Assembly: GCA_019114945.1 (NCBI GenBank)
Contig: DXEN01000092.1
Span: 1 to 36,691 of the forward strand
Reading direction: 5' to 3'
Origin: Candidatus Parabacteroides intestinigallinarum
GTDB taxonomy: Bacteria > Bacteroidota > Bacteroidia > Bacteroidales > Tannerellaceae
Length of the DNA stretch: 36,691 nucleotides
A model generated the notes under the pieces. That model saw only the letters and a list, made by a program, of their open reading frames with translations. It was not told the origin of the DNA and did not search any database. Position numbers and translations under genes: made by a program. Shown in pieces: positions 15,561 through 24,949 of the stretch. Position 1 is the stretch's first letter, and each line of letters starts with the position of its first letter.

Positions 15561-16448
15561 TTAATTCATTTTTACTTTCTTGGCGAAGTAATTCCGCAAG
15601 GCGTTCGCCAATAGATTCACCAATAATACGATGACGATTAATACGAGCGCCGTGCCATACGCCATACCGCGGGAAGCCTCGATATCGGTACCGCTGGTCG
15701 ATATGACATACAAGTGATAGGGCAACGCCATACATTGGTCGAAGATGCTCTGAGGAAGCTGTGGCAAGAAATAGGCGGCAACCGTGAACAGGATTGGCGC
15801 GGTCTCGCCTGATACGCGCCCGATCGAGAGAATCAGGCCGGTGATGATGTTCGGGAATGCCATAGGGAGTACGACCCTGCGAATCGTTTGCAATTTCGTG
15901 GCGCCCAAGGCCAAACTACCGTGCCGGAACGAGTCGTCGATACTCTTTAACGCTTCCTCCGTTGTTCGGATAATCAGGGGCAACGACATCAACGCCAACG
16001 TGAACGAACCCGCTATGATTGAATCGCCCCAGCCCAATGTGCTTACGAACAACGACATACCGAACAAACCGAATACGACCGAGGGGACACCGCTCAAATT
16101 GTTTGTCATGACGCGGATGAACCGGATGATCTTTCCGTTCGTGGCGTACTCGTTCATATAGATACCACTCATGATGCCAATCGGGAAACTGATTAAGCTA
16201 CTCCCGATTACGAGGTAAATCGTACCGACGATGGCGGGGAAAATACCGCCCGATGTCATTCCGTTCTTCGGGGCCTCTGTCAGGAATTCCCAACTGATTA
16301 CGCTCGCCCCTTTCAGGATGATGAAGCCTAATATCACGAACAGGATCGCTACCACCAAATAACTCAAGAATGAGAAGAAACCGAAAGCGATTTTCTGGGA
16401 GGCGCGTTTCTTTTGATCGATATTTCCTAATTTCTGGATAGGTGCCAT
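15561..16448 (-). CDS. pstA: Phosphate ABC transporter permease PstA
   Basis: A 295-residue permease with about six TM helices and the EAA-type coupling loop LALGATKLQTIRRVVLP (about 182-198). GTIYLVIGSSLISFPIGIMSGIYMNEYA starts the permease domain. It forms the inner-membrane channel with PstC. Spacing to pstC is 13 bp and to pstB 12 bp, a compact operon. Nothing is unusual in length or motifs. Confidence 0.94.
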   Translation of the reverse strand: MAPIQKLGNIDQKKRASQKIAFGFFSFLSYLVVAILFVILGFIILKGASVISWEFLTEAPKNGMTSGGIFPAIVGTIYLVIGSSLISFPIGIMSGIYMNEYATNGKIIRFIRVMTNNLSGVPSVVFGLFGMSLFVSTLGWGDSIIAGSFTLALMSLPLIIRTTEEALKSIDDSFRHGSLALGATKLQTIRRVVLPMAFPNIITGLILSIGRVSGETAPILFTVAAYFLPQLPQSIFDQCMALPYHLYVISTSGTDIEASRGMAYGTALVLIVIVLLVNLLANALRNYFAKKVKMN

Positions 16449-16461
16449 ATCTGTTTGGTCA

Positions 16462-17649
16462 TTAAATTTTACGTTTCGATGAGATATATTCTACCAAGAT
16501 ACTTAAAAGCAACGTGATCAGGAAGAGCACGGCACCCAGCATGAACAAAGCTTGATAATGCGCTCCACCCGCGGGAGCCTCGCCTAATTCCGCCGCGATT
16601 GTCGCCGGGATCGTCCGTACCGGTTCAAACAACGAGGTTGGAATCACCGCCGCGTTGCCGGTTACCATCAACACGGCCATTGTCTCGCCAATCGCACGCC
16701 CGATCCCCAAAACCACTGCCGATGTGATACCCGATATAGAGTATGGGATGATTACCTTATAGATAGTTTGCCATTGGGTCGCTCCTAATGCCAGGCTCGC
16801 TTCTTTCATCGCTCGCGGCGTGGTGCGCATCGCGTCCTCGGCTACCGTGATGATGGTAGGCAGAGCCATGATCGCGAGAACCACGCTTCCCGCGAAGGCC
16901 GTCTCGCCCACCGGCAAATCCAATGCTTGTTGGATTAGTGGCACGATTACGACCAAGCCAAAGAATCCATATACGACCGAAGGAATGCCGGCCAGCAGTT
17001 CGATAATGGGCTTCAAGAAGTTGCGGGTACGTGCGTTCGCAATTTCCGCCATATAGATAGCGACCGCTAAACCGAAGGGAAGAGACAACGCGATCGCTCC
17101 GATACTTACCAATAATGTGCCTAACAACAAGGGAACCAAGCCGAAAATCGGTACCGGCGTAGAGGTCGGATACCATTTCATTCCACCGAAAAACTCCGAT
17201 GGCGTAATTTTAGCGCCTGAGATAACCTTTCCTTGGAAATCCGTCGCTTTGTATTGTTCCGGAAAAAACGCTACGATACCCGGTTCCTTGCTGACAAGTT
17301 CGCTGATCTTTTCCGGAACGTGTTGGAACTCATCTCCCAACTCCGCTTCCGAGTAGTAGTTCGGTAAATCGGAGAACCGGAATACCAAGATCTGTTGATC
17401 TTTTCCTCCTACCTCCTTCCAGTTGGTGATGTTCTCGTCGAAGACGTCCATGATCTCTTCGGGAGTAAGATGCTCCACCGGGTTTTCCCGGTTGACCGCC
17501 AAAACGTAGCCTTCTTCCACCTCGGGACTGTTGAAAAGCCCGGAGGCTTCTTTAAATAAGAAGATAATGATCAACAGAATCGTGAAACTGCTGACGCTTC
17601 CACTGATCAGGAACCCTCCTTCCACCAATTTTTCGATAAACTTTCTCAC
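16462..17649 (-). CDS. pstC: Phosphate ABC transporter permease PstC with a binding-protein-like insert
   Basis: A 395-residue permease. TM1 (about 18-36) is followed by a soluble periplasmic insert (about 42-150), then five TM helices of the binding-protein-dependent permease domain (about 165-390), including the coupling loop LALGATQWQTIYKVIIP. The insert contains LTPEEIMDVFDENITNWKEV (61-80) and GIVAFFPEQ (124-132). These resemble conserved segments of PstS-type phosphate-binding proteins (ITNWKEVGG, GIGY/F), so a partial binding-protein domain appears built into the permease. PstC proteins of other phyla are usually near 300 residues. First gene of the pst operon; no good -7 box was identified between 17650 and 17790. 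Confidence 0.92.
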   Translation of the reverse strand: MRKFIEKLVEGGFLISGSVSSFTILLIIIFLFKEASGLFNSPEVEEGYVLAVNRENPVEHLTPEEIMDVFDENITNWKEVGGKDQQILVFRFSDLPNYYSEAELGDEFQHVPEKISELVSKEPGIVAFFPEQYKATDFQGKVISGAKITPSEFFGGMKWYPTSTPVPIFGLVPLLLGTLLVSIGAIALSLPFGLAVAIYMAEIANARTRNFLKPIIELLAGIPSVVYGFFGLVVIVPLIQQALDLPVGETAFAGSVVLAIMALPTIITVAEDAMRTTPRAMKEASLALGATQWQTIYKVIIPYSISGITSAVVLGIGRAIGETMAVLMVTGNAAVIPTSLFEPVRTIPATIAAELGEAPAGGAHYQALFMLGAVLFLITLLLSILVEYISSKRKI

Positions 17650-17806
17650 GTCCTTTTTTAGCCTATATGATTTGACCGCGAAGAAAGCACATTCATATTA
17701 CGAAACGGTTAAATTTGTTTGAAGGTATTGTTGCGCATAGCCTTCGAGGCTCTTTTTCTGTTTGATAAGGTTGGGGGATAGCGGACTCGCGGATGGATAT
17801 TTTTCG

Positions 17807-17814
17807 TATATTTG
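17807..17814 (+). promoter_or_regulatory. -7 element of the esterase gene
   Basis: TATATTTG matches TAnnTTTG and lies 26 bp before the ATG at 17841. This argues against the in-frame ATG at 17793, which would be upstream of the transcription start. The -33 region is not conserved. Confidence 0.5.
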
Positions 17815-17840
17815 TGCCACCGTTAATTAAAGATAAGAAT

Positions 17841-18665
17841 ATGAATGGATGGAGACGATGGCTGTTGGGGATTAGCGCCTGTTTATTATCGCTTTGCGCT
17901 TGGGCGGCGCGGGTGGATACGCTTCAAGTGAGAAGCCTCGCGATGAATAAGCGGGTCGAGGTGGTGGTTATCTGCCCGGATGCCGCGGAACGGAAGGCAT
18001 GTCCGGTGGTTTACCTGTTGCATGGGCATGGAGGAGACGCTCATACTTGGTTGGGCACGACGAAACCGGAGCTTCCGGAGATAGCGGACGAGAAAGGACT
18101 CTTTTTCGTGTGTCCGGACGGGGAAGCCTCGTGGTATTGGGACAGCCCGCTGAACGCGGATGTGCGTTATGAGACTTTCGTATCGGACGAGTTGGTTCAA
18201 TACATCGATTCGTGCTATCCTACGATAGCGGATCGGAAAGGGCGTGCCATCACGGGGTTTAGCATGGGTGGCCATGGCGCGTTGTGGAACGCGATCCGGC
18301 ATAGCGATGTGTTCTCGGCGGTGGGTAGCACCAGCGGGGGCGTGGATATCCGTCCGTTCCCCAAAAACTGGAATATGAGTGATCAATTGGGTGAGAAGGA
18401 GCGTTATCCGGAGAACTGGGAGAACTATACGGTGATAAATCTGGTCCCTCAAATGCTGAATGGGCAACTCGCTATCATCATCGATTGCGGCTATGGCGAT
18501 TTCTTCTTCGACGTGAACACGCGTTTCCATGAGGCTTTGCAGAAGCAAGGCGTCGACCATGATTTCATCGTCCGTCCGGGCGAGCATAATCATCGTTATT
18601 GGCATAACTCCATCGATTACCAGATTCTCTTTTTCCAGAAGCATTTCCGAGAGCAAGGGCTTTAA
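17841..18665 (+). CDS. Secreted alpha/beta-hydrolase esterase (EstD/feruloyl-esterase-like)
   Basis: From 17841 the protein has 274 residues with a signal peptide (MNGWRRWLLGISACLLSLCAWA). The esterase fold shows VVYLLHGHGGD (oxyanion region, about 56-66), nucleophile elbow GFSMGG with Ser141, an acid within DCGYGD (215-220), and the catalytic His in PGEHNH (246-251). It resembles the esterase D / S-formylglutathione hydrolase / tributyrin esterase superfamily, which in gut Bacteroidales often removes acyl groups from glycans. Substrate unknown. It stands alone, 54 bp before the thioesterase gene. Confidence 0.82.
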   Translation: MNGWRRWLLGISACLLSLCAWAARVDTLQVRSLAMNKRVEVVVICPDAAERKACPVVYLLHGHGGDAHTWLGTTKPELPEIADEKGLFFVCPDGEASWYWDSPLNADVRYETFVSDELVQYIDSCYPTIADRKGRAITGFSMGGHGALWNAIRHSDVFSAVGSTSGGVDIRPFPKNWNMSDQLGEKERYPENWENYTVINLVPQMLNGQLAIIIDCGYGDFFFDVNTRFHEALQKQGVDHDFIVRPGEHNHRYWHNSIDYQILFFQKHFREQGL

Positions 18666-18719
18666 ATGAGGAATTGGGTGAATCGTTTAGTAAAGTGAAA
18701 TTTAGAAAGATATAAAATC

Positions 18720-19154
18720 ATGAAGGCGTATATTTTTACATTGACCGATAAGGTGCGCGATTATGAATGTGATTTGCAAGGAGTGGTGAATAACTCCAAC
18801 TATCAGCATTATATGGAGCACGCGCGGCATGAGTTCCTGGAATCGTTGGGCGAGAATTTTGGTGCGATGCACGAGAGGGGGATCGATGCGTTCGTGGCGC
18901 GGGTGGATATCCGGTATAAGGTATCCTTGCGTAGCGGCGATCGTTATTTCTCTTGCTTGAATGTGTATAAGGACGGGGTGAAATTGGTATTCGAGCAGGA
19001 TATTTATCGGGCTTCGGATGGTGTGTTGGCGGTAAAAGGCATCGTGGAATCGGTTGTTGTGGAGCAAGGAAAGTTGACGCACGGCGAATATTTTGATAAG
19101 ATGCTGCAGCGGATAGAATTAAAGAATAAGGAAAGGAAAGCGCAAAAAGAATGA
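18720..19154 (+). CDS. Acyl-CoA thioesterase, YbgC-type hotdog
   Basis: A 144-residue protein with the 4HBT active-site segment DYECDLQGVVNNSNYQHYME (about 14-33), matching D-x-x-G-V-V-N-N-x-x-Y of YbgC/FcbC-type thioesterases. It should hydrolyse short or medium acyl-CoA esters in the cytoplasm. Its stop overlaps the dprA start (ATGA, 19151-19154), a translational coupling. The coupling to a DNA-uptake gene probably reflects operon structure rather than a shared pathway. Confidence 0.88.
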   Translation: MKAYIFTLTDKVRDYECDLQGVVNNSNYQHYMEHARHEFLESLGENFGAMHERGIDAFVARVDIRYKVSLRSGDRYFSCLNVYKDGVKLVFEQDIYRASDGVLAVKGIVESVVVEQGKLTHGEYFDKMLQRIELKNKERKAQKE

Positions 19155-20278
19155 CAGATAAACGGATTTACCAAATAGGCCTTACTATGATAGAGGGCGT
19201 GGGCGATGTGCTGGCCCGACAGCTGCTTGAGGTATTGGGAGACGCGGAAGCGGTGTTCGTGGAAAAGCCGCGTTTGCTGGAGAAAGTACCGGGAATCGGA
19301 AAGACGATCGCGACGAAGGAGCGACGGGATAAGGCGCTTTCTTTGGCGGAGAAGGAATTGGCTTTTGTGGAGAAAAATCACATTGCGCTTTATTTCCTGA
19401 CGGATGCCGATTATCCGAAACGGTTGTTCGAGTGCCCCGACGCTCCGGTGCTATTCTATTTTAAAGGGAACGCGGATTTGAATGCCGCTCGTGTGATAAG
19501 CGTGGTAGGGACGCGTCGGGCCACGGCGTATGGGCAAGAACAAACGGAGCATTTATTGAATGAGTTGTCGCGGAGCTTTCCGGATCTGTTGGTGGTGAGC
19601 GGGTTGGCTTATGGTATAGATATCTGCGCGCATCGGAGCGCCTTGAAGTGCCAGTTGCCGACGGTGGGCGTGCTGGCGCATGGCTTGGACCGGATTTATC
19701 CGCCGGTGCACCGTGCCACGGCGGTCGAGATGTTGGCTCATGGCGGTTTGCTGACGGACTTCCCGATGGATACGAATCCGGATCGACAGAATTTTGTTCG
19801 GCGGAACCGGATTGTCGCCGGGCTTGCGGACGCGATTATCGTTGTTGAATCGGCGGAGAAGGGAGGCTCCTTGATTACGGCGGACCTCGCTCTTTCTTAC
19901 GGAAGGGATATCTTTACGTTTCCCGGAAGGGTGACCGATCCCCGATCGAAAGGATGCAACGCGTTGATTCGTCAAAATAAGGCGGGATTGATTACTTGCG
20001 CGGAGGATTTGATTTTGTCGATGCGCTGGGATGTCGCTTCTCAAACGCAGGCATTACCCCAGCAGGCCCAATTGTTGTTCTCGGAGAATCAAGAGGGGAA
20101 TCGGGTGCTGGAGTTGCTGATTGCGCATAAGGAAATGCACATCAACGAGTTGGCCTTATCGCTGGATTTGCCGATACAGCAACTTTCGCCCATCCTGTTT
20201 GAGTTGGAGGTGGACGGAAAGATTAAATCCATGCCCGGGGGAAACTATAAAGTGGATTATGCGGGGATAAAAGGATGA
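19151..20278 (+). CDS. dprA: DNA-processing protein DprA
   Basis: A 375-residue protein: an N-terminal helix-hairpin-helix-like region (IEGVGDVLARQLL, VPGIGKTIA; about 14-54), the Rossmann-like DprA core with SVVGTRRATAYG (117-128), VSGLAYGIDICAHRSAL (149-165), FVRRNRIVAGL (215-225) and EKGGSLITADLAL, then a C-terminal winged helix (about 310-375). DprA binds incoming single-stranded DNA and loads RecA during transformation. Translation is coupled to the thioesterase gene. Length fits the family. Confidence 0.95.
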   Translation: MTDKRIYQIGLTMIEGVGDVLARQLLEVLGDAEAVFVEKPRLLEKVPGIGKTIATKERRDKALSLAEKELAFVEKNHIALYFLTDADYPKRLFECPDAPVLFYFKGNADLNAARVISVVGTRRATAYGQEQTEHLLNELSRSFPDLLVVSGLAYGIDICAHRSALKCQLPTVGVLAHGLDRIYPPVHRATAVEMLAHGGLLTDFPMDTNPDRQNFVRRNRIVAGLADAIIVVESAEKGGSLITADLALSYGRDIFTFPGRVTDPRSKGCNALIRQNKAGLITCAEDLILSMRWDVASQTQALPQQAQLLFSENQEGNRVLELLIAHKEMHINELALSLDLPIQQLSPILFELEVDGKIKSMPGGNYKVDYAGIKG

Positions 20279-20306
20279 AATTCCCTGTTAATCGCTGGTA
20301 AACGCG

Positions 20307-20314
20307 TATCTTTG
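20307..20314 (+). promoter_or_regulatory. -7 element of the polysaccharide gene block
   Basis: TATCTTTG matches TAnnTTTG, 36 bp before the GT4 start codon. No clear -33. It would drive the closely spaced genes from 20351 on. Confidence 0.45.
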
Positions 20315-20350
20315 TGGCTCTTTCAGTGATAAAATAGTAGACAATTAAGG

Positions 20351-21499
20351 ATGGAACAAAATATAGTTTTGTTATTTGAAAACCTAAGTTTTGTGCATTT
20401 GAAAAAGGATGTTTTTCTTTTGCCCTATTATTTAGGCCATGAAATGGGTTATAATGTCCGTATTGTCTATTCTCCAGAGTTCCTGGACGAGACGTTGCCT
20501 TCGGAATACCGGGGCGTGCGATTGGTACCTCTCCGCTTGCGCGGGAATCCGCACTCGTGGTTCCTTTATCGGGAATGGGAGTTTTTCGTTTATACACTCT
20601 GTCATGCGAGGGAGATAGATGTCTTAATCCGTTTTCACTTGACGTTAGTGACGGCATTGCTCTTATTGTTATATAAATTACTGAATCCGAGGGGGAAGGC
20701 ATATGTGAAGCTGGACGGATATTTGCCAGCGTTATTTGGTTCGAAGAGGAAAAGCCTTGCGGAACGGCTGAAATATAAGGTTATGCGGATGGCCTTGCGA
20801 AAAATTGATTTATTCACATGTGAGACTTATAGAATGTATGAGCGGTTCATCGGAAATGCGGAATTAAAATTCCTTATGAGGGACAAGCTATATTTTTTGC
20901 CGAACGGTTTCGATGAGGCTGAGATTGGGCGTCTTCAAATAGAAGAGCGCAAATATGGGGATAAGGAGAATGTGATGATTACTGTCGGTCGTTTAGGCGT
21001 GAAGGACAAGAATACGGAAATGCTGTTGAATGCGCTCGCTCAAGTGAATTTGAAAGATTGGAAGGTTTATTTAATCGGTCCGATAGAACCAACGTTCATT
21101 CCTTTTATCGATGACTTCTTCAAAAAGAATCCGGAGAAGCGTGAGCGGGTGATTTTTACAGATTCGATCAGCGATAAGCAGGAATTATGGGATTATTATA
21201 ATAGGGCGAAAGTTTTTGTCTTGACATCGCGTGCCGAGAGTTATGCGTTAGTCCTGAACGAAGCAAAACGTTTTCGGGATTATATTGTCTCGACCGATGT
21301 GGGTGCCGCTCACGACTTGCTCGAATCCAGGAAGTATGGCGTATTGGTGGATCAGGAGAATCCTGCGGTGCTGGCCTGTGTGTGCCAGGATATTATAGAC
21401 GGCAAGCGTCGTGTGGATGTCTATCCGGATTTCGATCCGAGCGTTTTGGCTTGGGATGGACTTATCCGGAATGCTCGTATATGTGAAAAATTAAGATAG
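20351..21499 (+). CDS. GT4-family glycosyltransferase
   Basis: A 382-residue transferase. The N-terminal half holds one hydrophobic segment (TLVTALLLLLYKLL, about 97-110), probably membrane-associating. The C-terminal donor domain has ITVGRLGVKDKNTEMLLNAL (about 213-232) and RAESYALVLNEAKRF, an E-x7-E-like segment typical of GT4 retaining enzymes. It probably adds a sugar to a surface glycan on the cytoplasmic side. The stop is immediately followed by the flippase ATG at 21500, so they are coupled. An AAGG element precedes the ATG. Sugar specificity unknown. Confidence 0.85.
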   Translation: MEQNIVLLFENLSFVHLKKDVFLLPYYLGHEMGYNVRIVYSPEFLDETLPSEYRGVRLVPLRLRGNPHSWFLYREWEFFVYTLCHAREIDVLIRFHLTLVTALLLLLYKLLNPRGKAYVKLDGYLPALFGSKRKSLAERLKYKVMRMALRKIDLFTCETYRMYERFIGNAELKFLMRDKLYFLPNGFDEAEIGRLQIEERKYGDKENVMITVGRLGVKDKNTEMLLNALAQVNLKDWKVYLIGPIEPTFIPFIDDFFKKNPEKRERVIFTDSISDKQELWDYYNRAKVFVLTSRAESYALVLNEAKRFRDYIVSTDVGAAHDLLESRKYGVLVDQENPAVLACVCQDIIDGKRRVDVYPDFDPSVLAWDGLIRNARICEKLR

Positions 21500-22948
21500 A
21501 TGGCGGAGCAATCATTGAAATCGAAAACGGCGAAAGGCCTTTTTTGGGGAGGGCTTAGCAATATAGCCCAGCAGCTGTTAGGATTGTTGTTTGGTATCTT
21601 TCTGGCTCGGATTTTGTCTATTGACGATTATGGACTAATCGGGATGCTGACGATTTTTATTTCCATCTCGAATACGATCTCGGAGAGTGGATTTACAGCC
21701 GCTTTGACGAATCGGAAAGAGTTCCGGCATGAGGACTATAATGCGGTTTTCTGGTTTAATATATGGGTGGGCATTGCTTTATATGCGCTATTGTTCTTTC
21801 TATCTCCTTTTATCGCCGATTTTTTCCGGCGGTCTGAATTAATAGACTTGTCAAGGATTTTATTCTTGTCGATTGTGTTCGGTGCTTTCGGTACCGCGCA
21901 TAATGCCGTATTATTTAAAAGAATGATGGTAAGGGAGAAAGCCAAGATGGATCTTTCCGCATTGGTCCTTTCCGGGATTATCGGTGTCGTGTTGGCGCTA
22001 TCTGGATATGGTTATTGGGCCTTAGCGCTTCAATCATTAAGTTATTCTGCGGTTGGTACATTTTTGCGTTGGTGCTTCGTACCTTGGAGACCGACATTCC
22101 ATTTTGATTTTAGACCGGTGAAAGAAATGTTTGCTTTTGGTGTGAATTTGTTGTTGACTAATGTATTCATGCAGATTAACGGGAATTTGTTTTCTGTTCT
22201 TTTGGGTAAATTCTATAATGCGGTGGAGGTCGGTTATTATACGCAAGGTAATAAATGGATGTCTATGGGCTATATGTCTATCGGAGGCATGATAAATAGC
22301 GTGGCGCAACCGCTTTTCACCCAAATAAATCAAGAGCGAGAGAGGCAAGTACAGGTGTTGCGTAAGATGATACGGTTCACTGCGTTTATTTCGTGTCCTC
22401 TTATGTTAGGGCTTGGATTTATCGGTGAGGAATTAATCGTGATCGCAGTAGGAGATAAATGGTTGCCCAGCGTGCCGATTCTCCAGTTGTTTTGTATATG
22501 GGGGATGTTTCTGCCGATACAGTTTTTATATTCGCAGCTGGCGATAGCGCATGAGAAGTCCGGTTTTTATCTACGGAGCAATGTTCTTGTTGGTATCATG
22601 CAGCTGGTGGTAGCTTGTCTGATGTTAAGATGGGGCGTGCTGTGGATGGTATTCATGCATGTGGTGGTGAATATTTGCGTGTGGTTTGCCCTCTGGCAGT
22701 GGTACGTGTGGAAGCTGATTGGGCTGCGACCGTTCGACGCCTTGCGGGATATAGCGCCTTATTTGGGTAGTACGCTGTTGATATTCGCCGGGGTTTATTT
22801 CGTAACTTTGCCGATTGAAAACTTGTGGCTCTCGCTGGTCACGAAGGTAGCGCTCTCCGCCGCCCTTTATGTGGGCTTGATGTACGGGCTGAAGTCGGTT
22901 ATCTTGCGGGATTGCATCGACTTCGTGCTTGGCAAGAAGCGGCTATAA
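21500..22948 (+). CDS. Wzx-like polysaccharide flippase (MOP superfamily)
   Basis: A 482-residue integral membrane protein with about 12-14 TM helices. The N-terminus LKSKTAKGLFWGGLSNIAQQ and ARILSIDDYGLIGML matches the oligosaccharide flippase/TuaB-type subgroup. It would move lipid-linked repeat units across the inner membrane. It starts directly after the GT4 stop, which ties it to the surrounding transferases. GC content is lower than that of the two GT2 genes that follow. Confidence 0.9.
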   Translation: MAEQSLKSKTAKGLFWGGLSNIAQQLLGLLFGIFLARILSIDDYGLIGMLTIFISISNTISESGFTAALTNRKEFRHEDYNAVFWFNIWVGIALYALLFFLSPFIADFFRRSELIDLSRILFLSIVFGAFGTAHNAVLFKRMMVREKAKMDLSALVLSGIIGVVLALSGYGYWALALQSLSYSAVGTFLRWCFVPWRPTFHFDFRPVKEMFAFGVNLLLTNVFMQINGNLFSVLLGKFYNAVEVGYYTQGNKWMSMGYMSIGGMINSVAQPLFTQINQERERQVQVLRKMIRFTAFISCPLMLGLGFIGEELIVIAVGDKWLPSVPILQLFCIWGMFLPIQFLYSQLAIAHEKSGFYLRSNVLVGIMQLVVACLMLRWGVLWMVFMHVVVNICVWFALWQWYVWKLIGLRPFDALRDIAPYLGSTLLIFAGVYFVTLPIENLWLSLVTKVALSAALYVGLMYGLKSVILRDCIDFVLGKKRL

Positions 22949-22960
22949 AGCGAAGAGGAT

Positions 22961-22984
22961 GTGTTAAATTGCGGAAAAGCATGC
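22961..22984. repeat. Dispersed repeat remnant
   Basis: The 24 bp starting GTGTTAAATTGCGGAAAAGC match 1283-1306 (beside the inverted repeat at 1302-1406) with three differences, all C-to-T. This suggests a dispersed element with a remnant between the flippase and the next GT2 gene. Confidence 0.5.
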
Positions 22985-23031
22985 GGAGGCAATGGGGAAC
23001 GGAAACGTTTGAAATAAATGTTTAGGAGAAA

Positions 23032-23955
23032 ATGATCGATGTATCTATTATATATGTAAACTATAAGACCGCCGCGCTGGTGCTGGACAGCCTTCGCTCG
23101 GTGAGGGAACGGACGCGGGGCGTAACGTACGAGGTGATCGTGGTGGACAACGATTCGGGTGATGACTCAGAGCGTCTCTTGCGAGAGGCGTTTCCGGAAG
23201 TACGCTACCGGCAAGCGGGCGCGAACCTTGGCTTCGGTCGGGCGAACAACCTGGGCGTGGAGATGGCGCGGGGCGAGTTCGTCTTCTTCCTAAATCCAGA
23301 TACGATGCTCCAGAACGATGCTATTACCGCATTGGTCGATTTCCTTCGAGCGCATCCGGAGGTGGGCGCTTGCGGTGGCAACCTAACGGATGGCGAGGGG
23401 CGGCCCACTTTCTCGCTGAACCGGAACGATTTTACGGTGGCGCAGGAGTTTCTGTCCATCTTTTACCTACGCCCGCCGCTGTGGAAGGCGCCGCGGTCGC
23501 ATTTCTATAATTTTACGGGGAAACCTCTGCGGGTGCGCTCTATCATCGGGGCGGACTTGATGGTCCGCAAGTCGGTGCTGGACCGTATCGGGGCGTTCGA
23601 TCCCGCTTTCTTCATGAACGGCGAGGACATCGAGCTGTGCCACCGGATTATCCGCTCCGGCTATGCTATCTATTCCGTGCCCGACGCCCGTATCACCCAC
23701 CTGGAGGGGCGGGCGCCGTACGTTAAGATGTCGCGGTTGCTATTGCTTTACGAAGGCAATTATATGCTGTTCTACAAGCTCTACTCCCTCGCCGCCGCTC
23801 GCCGCTTGTGTCGGGTGATCCGGATGAAATGCCGCCTGCGTTACTGGCTCTTTCTCGGCTTGGGTAACAAGCGGAAGCAGGAGTATTGGCGTGAGAAAGG
23901 TGAGGTGAACGAGCGGGCATGGTTGAACTTTGAGGAAAAAATCAAATGCTTATGA
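23032..23955 (+). CDS. GT2 glycosyltransferase (WbbL/rhamnosyltransferase-like)
   Basis: A 307-residue GT-A enzyme: VSIIYVNYKTAAL start, VVDNDSGDDSERLL, ANLGFGRANNLGVEMA, then FFLNPDT (the DXD-equivalent, about 84-90) and MNGEDIELCHRI (about 199-210), the usual acceptor-side motif. This set matches the WbbL-like rhamnosyltransferase subgroup of GT2. It starts 83 bp after the flippase and overlaps the next GT2 by 10 bp. It is GC-richer than the GT4 and flippase genes, so the block may be a composite. Confidence 0.88.
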   Translation: MIDVSIIYVNYKTAALVLDSLRSVRERTRGVTYEVIVVDNDSGDDSERLLREAFPEVRYRQAGANLGFGRANNLGVEMARGEFVFFLNPDTMLQNDAITALVDFLRAHPEVGACGGNLTDGEGRPTFSLNRNDFTVAQEFLSIFYLRPPLWKAPRSHFYNFTGKPLRVRSIIGADLMVRKSVLDRIGAFDPAFFMNGEDIELCHRIIRSGYAIYSVPDARITHLEGRAPYVKMSRLLLLYEGNYMLFYKLYSLAAARRLCRVIRMKCRLRYWLFLGLGNKRKQEYWREKGEVNERAWLNFEEKIKCL

Positions 23956-24941
23956 TACGGGTATCCATCATTATTCCGGCGTACAACGCTGCCCGGTTGA
24001 TTGATCGGAGCTTGGAATCCGCACTCCGGCAGACCTATCCCGCCATCGAGTACGTGGTGGTGGACGATTGCTCCACCGACGATACCGCCGAGCGGGTGGA
24101 ACGCCTCCGCCAAGCCTCGGACCGTAGGGATGCGGTCAAACTCGTTCGACACGAGCGGAACCGTGGAGTCGCCGCAGCTCGGAATACCGGATTGCGGAAC
24201 GCCACGGGTGATTATATTTATTTTCTGGATAGCGACGATGAGCTTCCGCCAGATGCGATCGCTACGTTGGTGGCGTTGGTGGACGAGACCTCGCCCGTGG
24301 ATTTGGTGTTGGGCGAGGTGGAGGTGACGGGCGTCGCTCGTTCCCGCATCGCGCATATTGATATGCAGGAGGGCCGGGTGGATGGGCAAAAGGCTATTCT
24401 TGCCGCTTTCCTCGCGGGGCGATGGCCCGATATGACTTGCAACAAATTAGAGCGGCGTGCCTTTTTGGAACGGCATCGGATGGCTTTCGTGGAAGGAATC
24501 GTGCATGAGGATGCTTTGTGGGGCTTCGAACTGGCAATGAACGCGGATTCGATGGTCGTCTCCCGCAAGGTGACGTATATCTATCACCTGCAAGAGGTTT
24601 CTATTACGCGAGGCAAAAGCGATCGCAATTTCACTTCCTTGCTGACGGTGCTGGACCGCATCGTGTCGCACGTTTCGGAGTGCGGATTGCAGACGAGCCA
24701 ACCGGCCCTGTGGGATTACCTCGCGGACTTCCTGATCTATTATTATAAGGAATTGGTGCGGGCGAAGATGCCCGTTGCTTACATACAAGAAAAGATACAG
24801 GCGATTCGGGTGATTATGCGGCGGATGCCGAAGTTTCGCTACCGGAAGCGTTTGGCTTCCCGTTTGAAGGATATGGCGTATGCCTTACCCACGCGGTTGG
24901 GAATCGTTTATGTCAAGTTATTGGTCGCTTTATCTAAATAG
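23946..24941 (+). CDS. GT2 glycosyltransferase
   Basis: A 331-residue GT-A enzyme with VSIIIPAYNAARLIDRSLES, VVDDCSTDDTAERV, NRGVAAARNTGL and FLDSDDEL (DXD-type metal site, about 96-103), plus GIVHEDALWGFEL near residue 184. It overlaps the preceding gene by 10 bp; an alternative ATG 6 bp later (23952) would reduce this. It probably extends a capsular or O-antigen-like repeat unit. Donor sugar unknown. Confidence 0.88.
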   Translation: MLMIRVSIIIPAYNAARLIDRSLESALRQTYPAIEYVVVDDCSTDDTAERVERLRQASDRRDAVKLVRHERNRGVAAARNTGLRNATGDYIYFLDSDDELPPDAIATLVALVDETSPVDLVLGEVEVTGVARSRIAHIDMQEGRVDGQKAILAAFLAGRWPDMTCNKLERRAFLERHRMAFVEGIVHEDALWGFELAMNADSMVVSRKVTYIYHLQEVSITRGKSDRNFTSLLTVLDRIVSHVSECGLQTSQPALWDYLADFLIYYYKELVRAKMPVAYIQEKIQAIRVIMRRMPKFRYRKRLASRLKDMAYALPTRLGIVYVKLLVALSK

Positions 24942-24949
24942 GAAAGAAG

